DNA of 34,562 nucleotides from Elusimicrobiota bacterium (lineage in GTDB: Bacteria; CAYTYR01; UBA6262): positions 1 through 34,562 of the forward strand of contig PMCA01000022.1 of assembly GCA_003153935.1 (NCBI GenBank). The letters run 5' to 3'. The position numbers and the translations under genes are program-made. Under the pieces are notes generated by a model. It was given only the letters and a program-made list of their open reading frames with translations. It was not told the DNA's origin and did no database searches. Positions 33,062 through 34,562 of this stretch are shown here, piece after piece; the first letter of the stretch is position 1, and the number at the start of each line of letters is the position of its first letter.

Positions 33062-34562
33062 TTTACTTCCTCCCATTCTAAACTATTCATATATAAAATA
33101 AATCCTTTGGTATTTTTACCGTAAATAGCCTCAACAGAACGGCTATATCCCTTCACCTGCTCTAAATTTTTGTCGTTACGGTCTGATTTGAAATCTATTA
33201 CCCACACTTCTTTCGGGAACACCAGCAGACGGTCTATCCTCCGGCCCACTCCGCCCTCGGCAGTTATATTCACTTCCAGCAATACTTCAGCCTCTGGTTC
33301 GAAGAATTGTTTCATCTCCGGGCTCTTCACGACTGCCAGCGCCTTCTTCTCCAACGAGTCAAGCTCAGCATCCGTGAAATATACCAACCCTAAACTTTTT
33401 CTCCTGTCTTTTATTACTGCCTTGACATCCTGTTTCCTGGCGTCGCCTACGCCAGCCAGCAGGTAATGCAGTATTTCTCCCTCTTTCTTCCTCCTGGTCC
33501 GTTCCGGGTCCTCAACCGGTACCTGCTCCTCGTTCAGCCGCGCTGTCCAGTCCTCAAAGAGACTGCCGGACAATACTATCGGCGCGATCGCTTTAATTTC
33601 TACTTTAGCCTTCCGCGCCTGCCCCTTCTCATAAGGCAGCCCCGGCAGTAAAGATACTATCGCTGAATCCTTCTCCACGAATATATGCAGTTCTTCCTTC
33701 GGCCTGGTGAAGGAAACATACAGCGTATTTATCTCGTCCAGGATGCTCTTCAGGTATTCGGTCCGGCGTATCTCCCCAAGGTTGCGGTTCAGTCGCCAGT
33801 ATTTCTCCGCGATATTCAGCGGCGACAGCATTCCGTCCTCTTCCTCTATATGGAAACTATCCACTTTCGGATCTATCTCCGTGAACGGCACGATGACTGC
33901 CGGGAACTCCAGTCCCTTGGCCTTATGCACGGTCAACACCCGGATGGAATGCGATTCCCTGGTCTTGACGAACAGGTCCTCTTCGCGCGCGTCTTTCAGG
34001 TATTCCAGGAATCCGGGGATGTCCAGGGCTTCTTCTTCCTGCTCCTTGACCAGCTCCAGGAACCGCACCAGGAATCCTTGTCCGTTCTTAGCTCTCTTCA
34101 ATAATTCAAACCTGCTCACGATGCTTACTATCAATTCATACAGCGGCAGGAACCCGGCCTTGCGGAAAATATCCTCGATAAGCTTCTTCCAGATATCCTC
34201 ATAGACTTTCTGGAACTCCCGGTAATAATATATCTTGTCGCCCTTGCGGACGCGTATGCCTAATTGGAACAGGAATGAATTGATCTCTGTGGCTGGTATC
34301 CCGGAAACACGGGTAAATGATTCACCGCTGATAAAGGTGGCGAAAGCCAGGTTATCCAGCGGCGCGGCCAGGAATTCCAGCAGTGACACAACCTCCCGAA
34401 CCGAATTATGCTCCAGTATATTCAGGGTCTTTTCCGATTCCACGGGTAGTTTAGCTTCCAGCAGCCAGCCTGTGACCAGCTCCGCCTGCTTATTCGTCCT
34501 GGCAAGTATCGCTATTTCGCCGGGATTGAACCTCTTCAATAGTTCCTTTATCCTGTCCAGTA
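33058..34562 (-). CDS. AddA-like UvrD-family helicase-nuclease, partial (C-terminal part)
   Basis: About 500 residues from the C-terminal end of a superfamily 1 helicase; the frame stays open to the window edge, so the N-terminal part with Walker A is outside. EIAILARTNKQAELV is motif IV. TVHKAKGLEFPAVIV (about 33900-33940) is motif V, and YVSFTRPKEEL is motif VI. The C-terminal RecB-like nuclease has GRRIDRLLVF and WVIDFKSDR followed by QVKGYSRS, the usual D-DxK-Q/Y pattern. A coupled addB-like gene follows directly, so the two should form an AddAB-type complex. A TTG at 34539 opens the visible frame but is internal. Confidence 0.9.
   Translation of the reverse strand, partial: LDRIKELLKRFNPGEIAILARTNKQAELVTGWLLEAKLPVESEKTLNILEHNSVREVVSLLEFLAAPLDNLAFATFISGESFTRVSGIPATEINSFLFQLGIRVRKGDKIYYYREFQKVYEDIWKKLIEDIFRKAGFLPLYELIVSIVSRFELLKRAKNGQGFLVRFLELVKEQEEEALDIPGFLEYLKDAREEDLFVKTRESHSIRVLTVHKAKGLEFPAVIVPFTEIDPKVDSFHIEEEDGMLSPLNIAEKYWRLNRNLGEIRRTEYLKSILDEINTLYVSFTRPKEELHIFVEKDSAIVSLLPGLPYEKGQARKAKVEIKAIAPIVLSGSLFEDWTARLNEEQVPVEDPERTRRKKEGEILHYLLAGVGDARKQDVKAVIKDRRKSLGLVYFTDAELDSLEKKALAVVKSPEMKQFFEPEAEVLLEVNITAEGGVGRRIDRLLVFPKEVWVIDFKSDRNDKNLEQVKGYSRSVEAIYGKNTKGFILYMNSLEWEEVK

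Noticed and set aside
1-34562. CRISPR array, tRNA, rRNA, insertion sequence or prophage
   Set aside because: No spaced direct repeats, cloverleaf-like spacer sequence, transposase, integrase or phage protein was seen; spacers between genes are too short for most of these.

Overview
The window is a gene-dense stretch (about 95% or more coding by eye, mid-range GC) from a diderm bacterium. Outer-membrane beta-barrel proteins with signal peptides, a PorV/PorQ-family protein and a large multi-Ig surface protein with a FlgD-like C-terminal domain all point to an outer membrane. These families, together with QueH, DUF4912 next to a GH57 branching enzyme, and membrane HD-GYP proteins, are a mixture I associate with uncultured diderm candidate phyla (Omnitrophota, Elusimicrobiota or Margulisbacteria-like lineages). 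There is no rRNA or other marker to settle the phylum. No tRNA, rRNA, insertion sequence, phage gene or CRISPR array was seen, and no stretch over 300 bases lacks a gene.

Layout, left to right. (1) 1-170 is a compact regulatory spacer: a terminator for the operon on its right, then a leftward promoter, a leader hairpin and a ribosome binding site for a gene just outside the window. (2) 171-16252 is one long leftward gene train. In transcription order it begins with a membrane HD-GYP protein, a 1320-aa surface protein, a 133-aa protein that is little more than the same C-terminal domain, a PorV-TPR protein, a TPR/transmembrane/HEAT protein, a stand-alone response regulator and a second HD-GYP protein. 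It continues with YjbQ, NadC, BirA, CoaX, a hotdog thioesterase, an M50-like membrane protein, an OB-like membrane protein and an ABC substrate-binding protein. (3) 16409-20558 (leftward) holds uvrB, a small outer-membrane protein and a polytopic glycosyltransferase-like protein that seems to start at CTG. (4) 20698-23249 is the only rightward block: DUF4912 and a GH57 glucan branching enzyme behind a near-consensus promoter with two dyads. (5) 23250-34562 is leftward again: an AddA-like helicase-nuclease (cut by the window edge), an AddB-like nuclease, a cation/proton antiporter fused to a PTS EIIA domain, OsmC, an outer-membrane protein, a class II aldolase, QueH, a HAD phosphatase, a second YjbQ, QueF, an RlmI-like methyltransferase and a flavodoxin.

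The most interesting region is 5901-16252. It combines a probable surface cargo, a free copy of its C-terminal domain, a PorV-like outer-membrane protein, a membrane protein that links periplasmic TPRs to cytoplasmic HEAT repeats, a receiver-only regulator and two paralogous HD-GYP proteins. Both HD-GYP domains have lost the histidine of the HD motif. I suggest an envelope-to-cytoplasm pathway in which the HD-GYP proteins bind or sense rather than cleave cyclic di-GMP; this is inference from gene order and residues. Gene starts were moved from the longest open frame where a Shine-Dalgarno sequence or family alignment argued for it (noted in each entry).
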